NCBI RefSeq assembly: GCF_900107995.1
Contig: NZ_FNUM01000005.1
Span: 124,001-188,000 of the forward strand
Origin: Alcanivorax sp. DSM 26293
GTDB taxonomy: Bacteria; Pseudomonadota; Gammaproteobacteria; Pseudomonadales; Alcanivoracaceae
DNA: 64,000 bases
Direction: 5' to 3'
Shown here: one piece after another, positions 34,399-44,247 of the stretch
Layout of the letters: each line of letters opens with the position of its first letter
How positions within the stretch are numbered: the stretch's first letter is position 1
Position numbers and translations under genes: made by a program
The notes under the pieces: generated by a model
Databases searched by the model: none
What the model saw: only the letters and a program-made list of their open reading frames with translations
What the model was told of the DNA's origin: nothing

Positions 34399-37132
34399 AG
34401 CGCACCAGGGTTTCCCGGAGCACGTTAAGCTCCACCGGCTTGGGCAGGTGGGCGTTCATGCCCGCCGCCAGGCTGCGCTCCTTGTGTTCGCGCAGGATAT
34501 GGGCGGTGAGCGCGACGATGGGGACCGCCGGCAGCCCCTGCTTCTGCTCGAACTGGCGAATGCGCCGGGTGGCTTCGAAGCCGTCCATCTCCGGCATTTC
34601 GCAATCCATCAGGATCAGGTCATAGCGGTGTTTTTCCGCCAGTGACAGGGCTTCCTGGCCATCCGAGGCAATGTCGGCTTTCAGGCCCAGCTTGCCAAGC
34701 ATGCCGCGAATCACCTTCTGGCTCAGGTAATGGTCTTCTGCCACCAGGATGCGCAGTTGCGGGTCCGGTTTGTGCTCGGTCTTGCCGGGAACCGGTCGAT
34801 GGCCCTGACCCAGCTCCTCGGCCAGTACCTGACGCAGGCGAGGGGAGGAAACCGGTTTGGACAGCACACGGTGGATGCCCACGTTGCGGGCCTGGGTCGC
34901 ACTGGGTGCCAGACTGACACCGGTCAGCATCACCAGCACGGTGGGGTGCATGATCACCGGGTCTTCATGGATGCGGGCGGCCAGTTGCATTCCGTCCATG
35001 CCGGGCATGTTGTGGTCGAGCACCACCACGTCGAAAGGCTCGTTGATGTTGGCCTGGGTTCGCAGGGAGGCCAGTGCTTCGCGGGGATCGTGGCAGGCAG
35101 TGACCCGCATTCCCCAGGACAGGGCATGGTGACGAAGCACCCGGGTCACGGTGCTGGAATCGTCCACCACCAGCAGGCTTTTCCCTTCCAGGGTACGGGT
35201 ATCCACCATGGCTGGTGGGGGAGCCTCGCTGGTTTCTGCCGGCAGGGGAACCACAAACCAGTAATGGGCGCCGCGCTGGTCTTGCAGGGTGCCCATGCGG
35301 CCTTGCAGGGCTTCCACCAGCTGCTCTGCGATGGCCAGGCTCAGATGACTGCTTTCCGGCTGGTTTTGGGTGTTGCGCAGGCGTTTGAGGATGTCGTCGT
35401 TGAGGGCACTGCCGGAGAAGCCGAAGCGAACCCGGTCTGCCTGGCCGGTGGGCTCCATGGACACATCCACCACCAGTTCTCCGTGGCTGCCATGGCGTAC
35501 CAGGGCGCCCATCAGGTTGGTGAGGATCTGCCGTAGCCGGCCGGCGTCGCCAATCACCCGGGTGGGGACATTGGTGTGCACATGGGTGATCAGCTCAATC
35601 TGCTTTTCCTCGGCCTTTTCCTTGAACAGGTCTATGGCTTCCATGACCAGATCATGGATGTCCAGGGTGCTGTGGTTGATGTCTGTGCCCTGGGTAGAGA
35701 GCTGGGAGTGCTCCAGCACATCATTGATGATGCGCAGCAGGTTGTCGCCGGCATTCTGTATGGCGCCCACGCACTCGCGCTGGTTGGGTGTCAGTGGCGT
35801 GTCGCCAAGGATTTCCGCCATGCCAAGGATGCCGCTCAGCGGGGTACGAATGTCATGGCCGATCCGGGACAGGGTTTCCCGGCGAGTGCTGTCCACGGTC
35901 TCGGCAATGGCTTCTGAGCGTTTCCTTTCGATCTTCAGGCGCGCCTGCTGGCTGTATTGCAGTCGCAATCCGATCCCCAGGGTCACAGCCTCCAGCACCG
36001 TGGCTCCCAGTAACCACTGGGGCAGTTCCGCCCCGGTCTGCACTACCCCCAGGCACGCCAGGCATACCACCAGGGCCGGGATGCTGATCAGCAGGGAGGT
36101 GAGAAAAAACAGTCCTCCCCCGGTGATTTCCCGGTGCCAGGCGGTGTAGCCCATGGTGAGCAGAAACAGGGTGGCCAGGGTGACCAGAGCAAAGCTGATG
36201 TAGCCGGCGGCGGCCAGCGGCAGCATGATGGTCAAGGGCAGATTGATCAGGGCCAGTACCTGCAGCAGGCGGGTAGAGTATTGCAGCCAGCCGGTCTGTT
36301 CGGACAGGTTGAAGAAGCTGCGCGAGAGACCGTTCGCCGACCACATTGCCAGCATCATGCCGGCAAAAAGCAGCCGCGGGTGCAGCAGGTTGTTTTCACT
36401 CAGATCCCCGGGGAGCAGGTCCGCCAGGGTCAGCCCGATCATCAGGATGCTGAGGATAAAGCCGCAGTGGTAGTAGTAAGTGGCGCCGCCACGCAGGGCG
36501 CCCACAATCAGGTTATAAAATGCCAGCATCAGCAGGGCGCCGGCCAGCAACATGTAGATTGTGTTTTGCTGTTGCTGGGTCTGAAGCAAGCCGTTGACGG
36601 TGGTCAGTGTCAGTCCGTAAGTCAGGTAGGCCCGGGGAGGCAATTGCAGATAGACAAGCTGGGTGTCGCCGGTGGGCAGGTCTATCCGGAAGCTGCTGCC
36701 GCGGCCGCTAATGCGCTGCTGGGGGGGCAGTTGGCGGTACCCCTCGTTGCCATCCGGCAGGTAGAGGGTTGCTGCCGGATTGCCACGCAGATGCAGGGCG
36801 AAGGTGCTCTGGTTGCCCAGCTCGTTCTTGATGGCAACGCGGACCCACCAGTATCCATTGCGGATACCCAGACGCTCGATATAGCGGGTGGCCGGCTGAA
36901 AACCGGCCGTGGCGGGATGCTGGCTGACTGCCTGGATATCCAGCTCACCGGAGGGGTCGCGCAGGTACTCGGAGTAGATGGTAATGCGGGCCTGATCCGG
37001 CAGGCTGTGGATCACAAAGGGGGGCGGCGGTTCCGGGTTGGCCCGACAGAGGCTGCCAACCATGGCCAGCAGAAGAATCAGCGCTCCTCTGAATAAAAAC
37101 GAATCAGGCCACTTCCGTTGGTTCTTTTGCAT
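34337..37132 (-). CDS. Hybrid 7TMR-DISM histidine kinase with two receiver domains
   Basis: 931 residues from ATG 37132. Order: signal/helix (LILLLAMVGSLCRA), periplasmic 7TMR-DISM extracellular domain (about 30-180), seven transmembrane helices (about 195-390), HisKA with His426 (LSRIGHDIRTPLSGILGMAE), an ATPase domain, receiver 1 (Asp706, VVVLDHNMPGMDG) and receiver 2 (Asp843, LILMDCEMPEMDG; Lys in AHLPKPVEL). The ATPase domain keeps an N-box-like RQILTNLMGALVRHG but lacks the second Asn and the D-x-G-x-G box (FGFSGSALND instead), so catalysis is doubtful. It overlaps the upstream cyclic-nucleotide/rhodanese gene by 29 bp. No Hpt domain or output domain is present. Confidence 0.87.
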   Translation of the reverse strand: MQKNQRKWPDSFLFRGALILLLAMVGSLCRANPEPPPPFVIHSLPDQARITIYSEYLRDPSGELDIQAVSQHPATAGFQPATRYIERLGIRNGYWWVRVAIKNELGNQSTFALHLRGNPAATLYLPDGNEGYRQLPPQQRISGRGSSFRIDLPTGDTQLVYLQLPPRAYLTYGLTLTTVNGLLQTQQQQNTIYMLLAGALLMLAFYNLIVGALRGGATYYYHCGFILSILMIGLTLADLLPGDLSENNLLHPRLLFAGMMLAMWSANGLSRSFFNLSEQTGWLQYSTRLLQVLALINLPLTIMLPLAAAGYISFALVTLATLFLLTMGYTAWHREITGGGLFFLTSLLISIPALVVCLACLGVVQTGAELPQWLLGATVLEAVTLGIGLRLQYSQQARLKIERKRSEAIAETVDSTRRETLSRIGHDIRTPLSGILGMAEILGDTPLTPNQRECVGAIQNAGDNLLRIINDVLEHSQLSTQGTDINHSTLDIHDLVMEAIDLFKEKAEEKQIELITHVHTNVPTRVIGDAGRLRQILTNLMGALVRHGSHGELVVDVSMEPTGQADRVRFGFSGSALNDDILKRLRNTQNQPESSHLSLAIAEQLVEALQGRMGTLQDQRGAHYWFVVPLPAETSEAPPPAMVDTRTLEGKSLLVVDDSSTVTRVLRHHALSWGMRVTACHDPREALASLRTQANINEPFDVVVLDHNMPGMDGMQLAARIHEDPVIMHPTVLVMLTGVSLAPSATQARNVGIHRVLSKPVSSPRLRQVLAEELGQGHRPVPGKTEHKPDPQLRILVAEDHYLSQKVIRGMLGKLGLKADIASDGQEALSLAEKHRYDLILMDCEMPEMDGFEATRRIRQFEQKQGLPAVPIVALTAHILREHKERSLAAGMNAHLPKPVELNVLRETLVRFTRPDATDSDLSLASDEMPD

Positions 37133-38159
37133 CCGTCGCTTTTCCCCGGTCCAGCACATAGGCGTTGAGGCCTGCTTCCGAGAGGATATAGGCTCCCAGC
37201 TCACTACGTCGACCATCACCGCACACCACATAGAAAAAATCCTTTTCCAGCGTGTGCACTTCGCGGCGCAATTCGTTGAGTGGCAGGTTGCGGGCACCGG
37301 GGGTGCGGTCGTGGCGAAACTCCATGGGCAACCGCACATCCACCAGAATGCAGGCGGTTTCCGCTTCCAGCACCATGGTGTCCAGCTCATCCTCACTGAG
37401 GTGGCGAATGACCGAGTCTTGCAGGATGGATTGAAAGTCCTTCTTGCCAAGGCACATCAGGGTGCCGTCACTGGTCATGGTAATGGTGGCGTTGCGGGGG
37501 CTGTCGCTGATCAGGGCGTCTTCACCGAAGAAGCGACCGGCGGAGAGGGCTGCCAGGGTTTCCTGTTTGGCGCCTTTGGCGCGGGTGACCATGGCCTTGC
37601 CCTGCTTGATCACGAAGAAGGTATCGCCATCCTCGCCCTCGCGCACCACCGTTTCGCCGAGCTGCACTTCCCGTTCCTCGAATTTCACGAACAGGCTGTG
37701 AATCATGGCCGGCGGGATGGCGGAAAACAGCTCTGAAGACAGCAGCGCATCCATCCAGTCCCGCTCGCTCTCGTCATCATCCTCGTCGAGCATGGATTCG
37801 GCTGCCTGGGTCCAGGTCATCAGCAGATCCAGCTTGTTGCGGTCGATGGCGTAGAGGGTCGTGGTTTCCGCGCTGATGGCGTTGATGGTGTGTTCCGGGT
37901 AATTGTCCAGCGCCAGGTAATTCTCGTCATCGTCGGCGGTAAAGTGCCGCACCTGGAAGCTGGCGTCGGTCAGGTCCAGGGAGCCTTCCACCAGAAAATA
38001 GGCCTTGTCACTGGTCTGGCCACGTTTGAACAGCAATCGCCCCGGACCGATCTTGATGACGTCGATCTGGCCCTGGATTTCCTTCAGGTGTGATTCGCCC
38101 AGGCAGTCAAAGGGAATGAAATTCTCGAGACGAGACATGTCGGCGACGACATCGCTCAT
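37104..38159 (-). CDS. Tandem cyclic-nucleotide-binding plus rhodanese protein
   Basis: 351 residues without membrane segments. Residues about 1-120 form a divergent cNMP-binding domain (IKIGPGRLLFKRGQTSDKAY), about 145-250 a second with the phosphate-cassette-like GRFFGEDALISDSPRNATIT, and about 255-340 a rhodanese domain (CILVDVRLPMEFRHDRTPGA) whose catalytic loop is VVCGDGRRSELGAYIL with Cys in place. Cassette residues R-N replace the usual R-S/T-A, so the ligand may not be cAMP. It is co-transcribed with the hybrid kinase and may couple a nucleotide signal to sulfur or redox chemistry. Confidence 0.85.
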   Translation of the reverse strand: MSDVVADMSRLENFIPFDCLGESHLKEIQGQIDVIKIGPGRLLFKRGQTSDKAYFLVEGSLDLTDASFQVRHFTADDDENYLALDNYPEHTINAISAETTTLYAIDRNKLDLLMTWTQAAESMLDEDDDESERDWMDALLSSELFSAIPPAMIHSLFVKFEEREVQLGETVVREGEDGDTFFVIKQGKAMVTRAKGAKQETLAALSAGRFFGEDALISDSPRNATITMTSDGTLMCLGKKDFQSILQDSVIRHLSEDELDTMVLEAETACILVDVRLPMEFRHDRTPGARNLPLNELRREVHTLEKDFFYVVCGDGRRSELGAYILSEAGLNAYVLDRGKATDAKEPTEVA

Positions 38160-38241
38160 TGCTAACCCCCGGCAGTATAAACGTGCAGCATTGGTGGATG
38201 AGCCCTGCCGGGCTCACCCTTACTTCTTAGTTGCTACTACT

Positions 38242-39528
38242 TTATGACTTTTCGCGGGCCACTGCACGGTAACCGATGTCTTTGCGGTGGTAGGCGTTGC
38301 GCCATGTGATCTGCTTCACACCGGCATAGGCGTTGGCCTGGGCTTCACCGACGGTGTCGCCGACACCGGTCACGCAGAGTACCCGGCCGCCGCTGGTGAC
38401 CACCTGGCCGTCTTTCTCGGCGGTGCCAGCATGGAAGACTTTGACGGTGTCGGAATCCGCCCGGTCCAGGCCGTCGATCACGTCGCCCTTGTCGTAGCTG
38501 TCCGGGTAGCCGCCGGCGGCCATGACCACACCCAGGGTGGGGCGCGGGTCCCACTGGATCTCGGTCTGGTCCAGCTTGCCGTCCAGGGCCGCCAGGCACA
38601 GGGCAGCCAGGTCGGATTGCAGGCGCATCATGATCGGCTGGGTTTCCGGGTCGCCGAAGCGGCAGTTGTATTCGATGACCTTGGGGGCGCCTTCCGGGTT
38701 GATCATCAGCCCGGCGTAAAGAAAGCCGGTGTAGGGCATGCCCTCGGCGGCCATCCCTTCCACGGTGGGGGTGATCACCTCGTCCATGATGCGCTGGTAG
38801 ACCGCATCAGTGACCACCGGCGCCGGGGAGTAGGCGCCCATGCCGCCGGTGTTGGGGCCGGTATCGCCGTCGCCGACGCGCTTGTGGTCCTGACTGGTGG
38901 CCATGGGCAATACGTTCTTGCCGTCCACCATGACGATAAAGCTGGCTTCCTCGCCTTCCAGAAATTCCTCCACCACCACGCGGTGGCCGGCGTCGCCGAA
39001 CTTGTTACCGTCCAGCATGTCGCGTACGGCGTCTTCGGCTTCTTCCAGAGTCATGGCCACAATCACGCCTTTACCGGCGGCCAGGCCATCGGCCTTGATG
39101 ACGATGGGGGCACCCTGTTTACGGACATAGGCCAGGGCCTCGTCCATGTCGGTGAAGTTGCCGTAGGCGGCGGTGGGGATGTGATGGCGAGCCAGGAAAT
39201 CCTTGGTAAAGGCTTTTGAGCCCTCCAGCTGGGCGGCGAGCTTGCTGGGGCCAAAACACTTCAGGTTGTTGTCCTGGAAGGTATCCACCAGGCCTTCCAC
39301 CAGCGGCGCTTCCGGCCCGACGATGGTCAGGTCGATGCCGTTGTCCTTGGCGAAGGCCAGCAGGGCAGGTTGGTCCAGCACGTCGATGGCTACGTTTTCC
39401 ACCCCGGCTTCCCGGGCGGTGCCGGCATTGCCGGGTGCCACGAACACTTTTTCTACCTGCTCAGCCTGAGCCACTTTCCAGGCCAGCGCATGCTCGCGGC
39501 CACCGCCGCCAATGATCAGAACTTTCAT
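38242..39528 (-). CDS. purD: Phosphoribosylamine-glycine ligase
   Basis: ATP-grasp enzyme of purine synthesis that joins glycine to phosphoribosylamine. 428 residues: [20 protein letters not shown] at the N-terminus, [72 protein letters not shown], and [20 protein letters not shown]. Normal length. It is downstream of purH on the same strand, with a hairpin repeat in the 111-bp gap. Confidence 0.97.
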   Translation of the reverse strand: MKVLIIGGGGREHALAWKVAQAEQVEKVFVAPGNAGTAREAGVENVAIDVLDQPALLAFAKDNGIDLTIVGPEAPLVEGLVDTFQDNNLKCFGPSKLAAQLEGSKAFTKDFLARHHIPTAAYGNFTDMDEALAYVRKQGAPIVIKADGLAAGKGVIVAMTLEEAEDAVRDMLDGNKFGDAGHRVVVEEFLEGEEASFIVMVDGKNVLPMATSQDHKRVGDGDTGPNTGGMGAYSPAPVVTDAVYQRIMDEVITPTVEGMAAEGMPYTGFLYAGLMINPEGAPKVIEYNCRFGDPETQPIMMRLQSDLAALCLAALDGKLDQTEIQWDPRPTLGVVMAAGGYPDSYDKGDVIDGLDRADSDTVKVFHAGTAEKDGQVVTSGGRVLCVTGVGDTVGEAQANAYAGVKQITWRNAYHRKDIGYRAVAREKS

Positions 39529-39545
39529 TGAGGTTACTGCCTCTT

Positions 39546-39638
39546 CTGACGTTGTCTCTATTGGAGACGGGTCAGACGTCGGACGTCGGACGCTAACCCG
39601 GTTTTGTCGTCAGACGTCCGACTTCAGACGTCCGACCG
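39546..39638. repeat. GACGTCCGAC-type inverted repeat between purH and purD
   Basis: A left block with GTCAGACGTCGGACGTCGGA (about 39570-39590) is complemented by GTCAGACGTCCGACTTCAGA-type sequence (about 39610-39636). Words AGACGTC and TCGGACG recur several times in each arm, so alternative registers can pair. It separates two pur genes of one direction and could attenuate purD relative to purH. Confidence 0.55.
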
Positions 39639-39639
39639 C

Positions 39640-41208
39640 TTAATGTCTGAAATGACGCATGCCGGTGAAGACCATGGCCATGCCGGCTTCGTCGGCGGCG
39701 GCAATGACTTCTTCGTCGCGGATCGAGCCGCCCGGCTGGATCACGCAGCTGATGCCTACCTTGGCGGCATTGTCGATACCGTCGCGGAACGGGAAGAAGG
39801 CGTCGGAGGCCATCACCGACCCTTCCACCTGCAGGCCGGCATGCTCGGCCTTGATGGCGGCAATGCGGGCGGAGTTGACGCGGCTCATCTGGCCGGCGCC
39901 CACGCCCACGGTCTGGCGGTTCTTGGCGTAGACGATGGCGTTGGATTTGACGAACTTGGCCACTTTCCAGGCGAAGATCAGGTCGTGCATCTCGGCTTCC
40001 GTAGGGGCGCGCTTGGTGACCACTTTCAACTCGCCTTCGGTGATCATGCCGATGTCGCGGTCCTGCACCAGCAGGCCACCGTTGACGCGCTTGTAGTCCA
40101 GGCCTTCTGTCGCCGGGCCGTCGATCTCGCCACACACCAGTACCCGTACGTTTTTCTTGGCAGTGGTAATGGCCAGTGCCTCATCGGTGGCAGACGGGGC
40201 GATAATCACTTCCACAAACTGACGATCGACAATGGCCTGGGCGGTGGCGGCATCCAGCTCTCGGTTGAAGGCGATGATGCCGCCGAAGGCAGATTCGGTA
40301 TCCGTTTCGAAGGCCAGGTCGTAAGCCTTGCCGATGCCGTCCAGGCTAACGGCCACACCACAGGGGTTGGCGTGTTTGACGATCACACAGGCGGGCTTGG
40401 TGAAGGACTTCACACACTCCAGCGCCGCGTCGGTGTCGGCGATGTTGTTGTAGCTCAGTTCCTTGCCCTGCAGTTGCTTGGCCGTAGCAATGGAGGCCGG
40501 TGCCGGATTGCGTTCGGTGTAGAAGGCCGCTTTCTGGTGCGGGTTCTCGCCGTAGCGCATGTTCTGGGTCTTTTCGAAGTTCAGGTTGATGGTGCGCGGG
40601 AAGTCGTCATTGTTTTCACCGACTTTCTTGCCGAAGTAGTTGGCAATGGCGCTGTCGTAAGCGGCGGTGTGTTCGAAGGCCTTGATGGCCAGATCGAATC
40701 GCAGGGTGTCGGACAGGGCGCCGTTGTTGGCTGCCATGTCGTCCAGAACGCGCTGGTAATCTGCAGCGGCGGTCACAATGCCGACGCTGGCATTGTTCTT
40801 GGCGGCGGAACGTACCATGGTGGGGCCGCCAATATCGATGTTTTCGATGGCGTCTTCCAGGGAGCAATCCGGGTTGGCTACGGTGGCCTCGAAGGGGTAC
40901 AGGTTGACCACCACCAGATCAATGCGGCTGATGTCGTTGTCCGCCATTACCTGCTCGTCCTGGCCGCGACGGCCCAGGATGCCGCCGTGCACTTTCGGGT
41001 GCAGGGTCTTCACCCGGCCGGCCATCATTTCCGGGAAACCGGTGTAGTCGGAGACTTCGCGTACCGCGATGCCCTCGTCCTGCAGCTTCTTGTAGGTGCC
41101 GCCCGTGGAGAGGATCTCCACGCCTTGCTCGGCCAGGGCCTTTGCAAATTCGACGATACCTGTCTTGTCGGAAACACTGATCAGTGCACGTTCAACCGCG
41201 TTGCTCAT
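39640..41208 (-). CDS. purH: Bifunctional AICAR formyltransferase/IMP cyclohydrolase
   Basis: Performs the last two steps to IMP. 522 residues. N-terminal cyclohydrolase: [57 protein letters not shown]-terminal transformylase: [25 protein letters not shown] with the conserved Lys-His, and [18 protein letters not shown] near the end. Normal length. It follows fis after 91 bp, with the fis terminator in between. Confidence 0.97.
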   Translation of the reverse strand: MSNAVERALISVSDKTGIVEFAKALAEQGVEILSTGGTYKKLQDEGIAVREVSDYTGFPEMMAGRVKTLHPKVHGGILGRRGQDEQVMADNDISRIDLVVVNLYPFEATVANPDCSLEDAIENIDIGGPTMVRSAAKNNASVGIVTAAADYQRVLDDMAANNGALSDTLRFDLAIKAFEHTAAYDSAIANYFGKKVGENNDDFPRTINLNFEKTQNMRYGENPHQKAAFYTERNPAPASIATAKQLQGKELSYNNIADTDAALECVKSFTKPACVIVKHANPCGVAVSLDGIGKAYDLAFETDTESAFGGIIAFNRELDAATAQAIVDRQFVEVIIAPSATDEALAITTAKKNVRVLVCGEIDGPATEGLDYKRVNGGLLVQDRDIGMITEGELKVVTKRAPTEAEMHDLIFAWKVAKFVKSNAIVYAKNRQTVGVGAGQMSRVNSARIAAIKAEHAGLQVEGSVMASDAFFPFRDGIDNAAKVGISCVIQPGGSIRDEEVIAAADEAGMAMVFTGMRHFRH

Positions 41209-41249
41209 GGGGTTTCACCAAGTTACGTTCTGGAATAAGTGGTTCATTT

Positions 41250-41282
41250 AAAAACAAAAAAAGGGCAGTAAGGACTGCCCTT
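41250..41282 (-). terminator. Intrinsic terminator of the dusB-fis operon
   Basis: On the minus strand AAGGGCAGT and ACTGCCCTT (41274-41282 and 41261-41269) form a 9-bp stem with a four-base loop, followed by a run of T broken by one G. This is a textbook Rho-independent terminator just after the fis stop. Confidence 0.88.
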
Positions 41283-41299
41283 CATCTTCGCGGTCGTGC

Positions 41300-41629
41300 T
41301 TACAGCAGACCGTACTGCTTGAGTTTCTTGCGCAGGGTGCCACGGTTCAGGCCCAACAGCTCGGCGGCCTTGGTCTGGTTGCCGCGGGTGTACTCGAGCA
41401 CTTTCTCAAGCAGCGGAATTTCCATTTCCGCCAGCACCATCTGGTAAAGCTCGCTCACCGGCTCGCCGTCCAGCTGGTTGAAATAATCGTTTAACGAACG
41501 TCGCACACAATTGCGCAGGGTGTCGTGAGTTTCACTGCGCGCAATGGTCAGGTGCGGCTTTCGTGCTTCAGCGGTGTTCATTTCAGTGAGTGTCCGTGCA
41601 GCGGCTGTGTTAACTGAAGAAAGGGTCAT
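41300..41629 (-). CDS. fis: DNA-binding protein Fis
   Basis: Nucleoid-associated protein and global regulator of growth-phase genes. The C-terminal 90 residues match Fis: [40 protein letters not shown] and the helix-turn-helix [20 protein letters not shown]. Started at 41629 it is 109 residues and overlaps the dusB stop by ATGA; an ATG at 41581 would give 93 residues, closer to E. coli Fis at 98. The dusB-fis order is conserved across gammaproteobacteria. Confidence 0.94.
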   Translation of the reverse strand: MTLSSVNTAAARTLTEMNTAEARKPHLTIARSETHDTLRNCVRRSLNDYFNQLDGEPVSELYQMVLAEMEIPLLEKVLEYTRGNQTKAAELLGLNRGTLRKKLKQYGLL

Positions 41630-42666
41630 GCGGCCAAGGCTCCGTTTTTCTTCCGGGCAGACACCTCGCCATAGCGACCGAATCGTACCCGGTCGGTAGT
41701 GGCGTTTATCTGTTGGAAAAACTGCTCGATTGCCAACCGTTGATCGGTGGCATTTTCCAGTGTGTTAAATCCGCGCCGGAAGTCTTCCCCACCGGGCAGG
41801 TTTTGCGTGTACCAGCCCAGATGTTTACGCGCGATACGCACTCCCATGAACTCTCCATAGAACTGGTGGAGTTCGGCGAGGTGCTGTTGCACGCAATCGT
41901 GGACTTCCGTTACTAACGGCGCTGCGGCTAGCGAGCCGTGCTCGAGGTAATGCAGGGTATCCCGGAAGATCCACGGGTTCCCCTGTGCAGCGCGGCCGAT
42001 CATGATACCACCCGCGCCGGTGGATTCCAGTACCCGTTTAGCTTTTTCCGGGCTATCCACGTCACCGTTAGCCATAACGGGAATATTGACTGCGGCCACC
42101 ACCCGGGCGATGGAGTCATACTCGGCGTCGCCGTTGAACTTGTCCGCGCGGGTGCGGCCATGGATGGCCAGGGCCTGGATGCCCGCCGCTTCGGCGATTC
42201 GAGCGATCTCCACGGCGTTGCGATGATCGCGATCGGGGCCGGTACGAATCTTCAGGGTTACCGGTACGTCCACAGCAGCGACCACCGCATCCAGGATGCG
42301 GGCCACCAGCTCCGGGTCGGCCAGCAGGGCGGAACCTGCGGCGCGTTTGCACACTTTCTTTGCCGGGCAGCCCATATTGATATCAATGATCTGGGCGCCA
42401 TGATCCACATTGGCGCGGGCCGCGTCGGCCAGCATGGCCGGCTCGCCGCCGGCAATCTGCACCGACACCGGCCCGGGCTCACCACTGTGATCCAGTCGTT
42501 GGCGTGACTTTCGAGAGTTCCACAGACGGGTGTCCGAGGTCACCATTTCCGATACCAGCAGGCCGGCACCCAGATCCCGGCACAGACGCCGGAAAGGACG
42601 ATCCGTGACGCCGGCCATGGGGGCCAGAATCAGCGAATTGGGCAAGGTGTATGGGCCGATTTGCAT
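41626..42666 (-). CDS. dusB: tRNA-dihydrouridine synthase B
   Basis: FMN enzyme reducing uridine at position 17 of tRNA in the DusB class. 346 residues: [20 protein letters not shown], catalytic Cys in [60 protein letters not shown] and [12 protein letters not shown] with [15 protein letters not shown]. It is the first gene of the dusB-fis operon, and the translation-coupled overlap suggests joint expression. Confidence 0.95.
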   Translation of the reverse strand: MQIGPYTLPNSLILAPMAGVTDRPFRRLCRDLGAGLLVSEMVTSDTRLWNSRKSRQRLDHSGEPGPVSVQIAGGEPAMLADAARANVDHGAQIIDINMGCPAKKVCKRAAGSALLADPELVARILDAVVAAVDVPVTLKIRTGPDRDHRNAVEIARIAEAAGIQALAIHGRTRADKFNGDAEYDSIARVVAAVNIPVMANGDVDSPEKAKRVLESTGAGGIMIGRAAQGNPWIFRDTLHYLEHGSLAAAPLVTEVHDCVQQHLAELHQFYGEFMGVRIARKHLGWYTQNLPGGEDFRRGFNTLENATDQRLAIEQFFQQINATTDRVRFGRYGEVSARKKNGALAA

Positions 42667-42794
42667 AGGGGCGGAATGGCATGTGTTTAAGGGGGGCTAA
42701 TGATAGTGAGCGGCGCGCGGGGATGAAAGGGCGCAGGGTAAAAAATGCGCAATTTCGGGCTCAGGCGGGTGCGGTGGTGTTATCTGAGTGGTTA

Positions 42795-42871
42795 GTTGCG
42801 AGGAGCGAGGTACGAGTCTCGAAAGGCAAAACCGGTTTGGCTTTTCGAGACTCGTACCTCGTTACTCGCTG
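42795..42871. repeat. TTTCGAAAGGC-family long inverted repeat
   Basis: A left arm with GCGAGGAGCGAGGTACGAGT (from about 42798) running into CTCGAAAGG is matched by CTTTTCGAGACTCGTACCTC (from 42841) and GTTACTCGC. The stem is about 30 bp with few mismatches and a short loop. Related repeats lie at 3715-3800 and 23280-23355. It separates the dusB and zinc-ribbon gene transcripts. Confidence 0.68.
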
Positions 42872-42913
42872 ATCCTGCCGGGGGCGTCTGGCGTCGGCAT
42901 CGGGTCAGGGCCG

Positions 42914-44116
42914 CTATCGCTGGCTCACCCGTTCCTTGGCATCCACGGCTGGCAGCAGGCGCAGGTTATAGTTCACCGCCTGCTCGCCCGGATCGACAAT
43001 TTCCAGGGAGATGTGCAGCGGAGTGTTCACCGGCATGGCCTCCATGTTTGTCAGATCTCCCCGTAGATATTCCGCCGGGCTGAAGCGACGGCTGGCGACG
43101 GGATTACCATTGAGGGCGCTGAAGCTCAGTTCCAGTTCTGGAAACGGCTGCGGGTAACGGGCTTCGTTGAACAGGATGGCGTCCACGATCAGGGCGTTGG
43201 TGTAGTCGGGATGGCTGCGGACGACCAGATTGGCACCGCGCAGTTTACTGATATCCGTGCGGTTGGGCAGCCGGCAGCCCAGCACGCCGCAGGCCTGTTG
43301 GTAGAGGGGGCGCCATTGCGGGGTACGGGCCAGATCATCGAAATTGAAGTAGGCGTATTGTGCTACCAGTACCACCAGGGCCAGGGCTGACAGACCGCCC
43401 CATTTGAGCATCCCCGTCCAGTCGTGTTGCTGGCGGAAGGGCGTATCGCGCTCACGTACCGGCTGCGACAATGGGACCGGTTCTTCGGTCAGGTCGTCGC
43501 CAAACAGGTCCAGGCCGCCGAACAGGCTGTCATCATCGTCATCCTGTGGCGGTTTGGGGGCCGGTTTTTTCTTGGCCTGTGGCGGTTGTGCCGTGGCTTT
43601 CGGCGGGCTGGCCTGGCTGTCCCGGGGGGCAAAACTGGCGGGTTGGCTGGCGGTCTGTTTCGCTGGCGGATCGTCTTCGTTTTCCAGTTCCTTGAGCAGG
43701 GCCTCGGCCCAGGCCTCATCCGCATTGTCGTTATGACTGGCGCGGCCAGCGCCCTGCATGTCGGAAAAATCTTCCCCGAGCCCGGAGTCGGCGGCATCTT
43801 CATCCAGATTGATGAAGGAGTCGCTCAGCTCCATACCTTCAATGCTGAGGCTGGAGGTGGCCCCGTCATCGTCATCATCGAACGTCTGCCGAGAGTCTTC
43901 GCTGGCGTTGCCTGCATTGCTTTCCAGGGCGCCTGCCCAGCGATCGTCGGCGGCGTCCTGTTTGGCCGGGGGGCCATCAATCAGGTAGTCACTGGCCTGA
44001 AAAATCTGCAGGCAGGAGCCGCAGCGTACCGCGCCGCGGGCCTGCTTCAGGTGTTCTTCGGTGATCTTGAACTGGGCTGCACAGTGTGGGCAGCGGGTTT
44101 TGTATTGGGCGGCCAT
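42914..44116 (-). CDS. Zinc-ribbon and DUF3426 domain membrane protein
   Basis: 400 residues. An N-terminal MJ0042-type zinc ribbon (KTRCPHCAAQFKITEEHL and VRCGSCLQIFQASDYL, two CxxC pairs) is followed by a long acidic, low-complexity linker (about 50-230, PKATAQPPQAKKKPAPKPPQ), one transmembrane helix (LSALALVVLVAQYAYFNF) and a periplasmic DUF3426 domain (VVRSHPDYTNALIVDAILFN, QPFPELELSFSALNGNPVAS). This arrangement is widespread next to prmA in proteobacteria; the function is unknown. It lies just downstream of prmA on the same strand. Confidence 0.88.
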   Translation of the reverse strand: MAAQYKTRCPHCAAQFKITEEHLKQARGAVRCGSCLQIFQASDYLIDGPPAKQDAADDRWAGALESNAGNASEDSRQTFDDDDDGATSSLSIEGMELSDSFINLDEDAADSGLGEDFSDMQGAGRASHNDNADEAWAEALLKELENEDDPPAKQTASQPASFAPRDSQASPPKATAQPPQAKKKPAPKPPQDDDDDSLFGGLDLFGDDLTEEPVPLSQPVRERDTPFRQQHDWTGMLKWGGLSALALVVLVAQYAYFNFDDLARTPQWRPLYQQACGVLGCRLPNRTDISKLRGANLVVRSHPDYTNALIVDAILFNEARYPQPFPELELSFSALNGNPVASRRFSPAEYLRGDLTNMEAMPVNTPLHISLEIVDPGEQAVNYNLRLLPAVDAKERVSQR

Positions 44117-44247
44117 GGCTTTCGCCTGATTGTTATTGGTGATGAGACGCTAGGCGCTGCACGGACCAGACTATGACGCAGCCACAAATCAGGGCCGTGT
44201 GCGCAAATATGTTTTACAGAAAAAGCGGGACAGGCCGCAAGGACCTG

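Noticed and set aside
36134-37096. Long plus-strand open frame across the hybrid kinase
   Set aside because: It is glutamine/valine-rich shadow sequence opposite the kinase's transmembrane helices, with no ribosome-binding site.
38287-39219. Plus-strand open frame opposite purD
   Set aside because: PurD is complete on the other strand; no domain seen in the antisense product.
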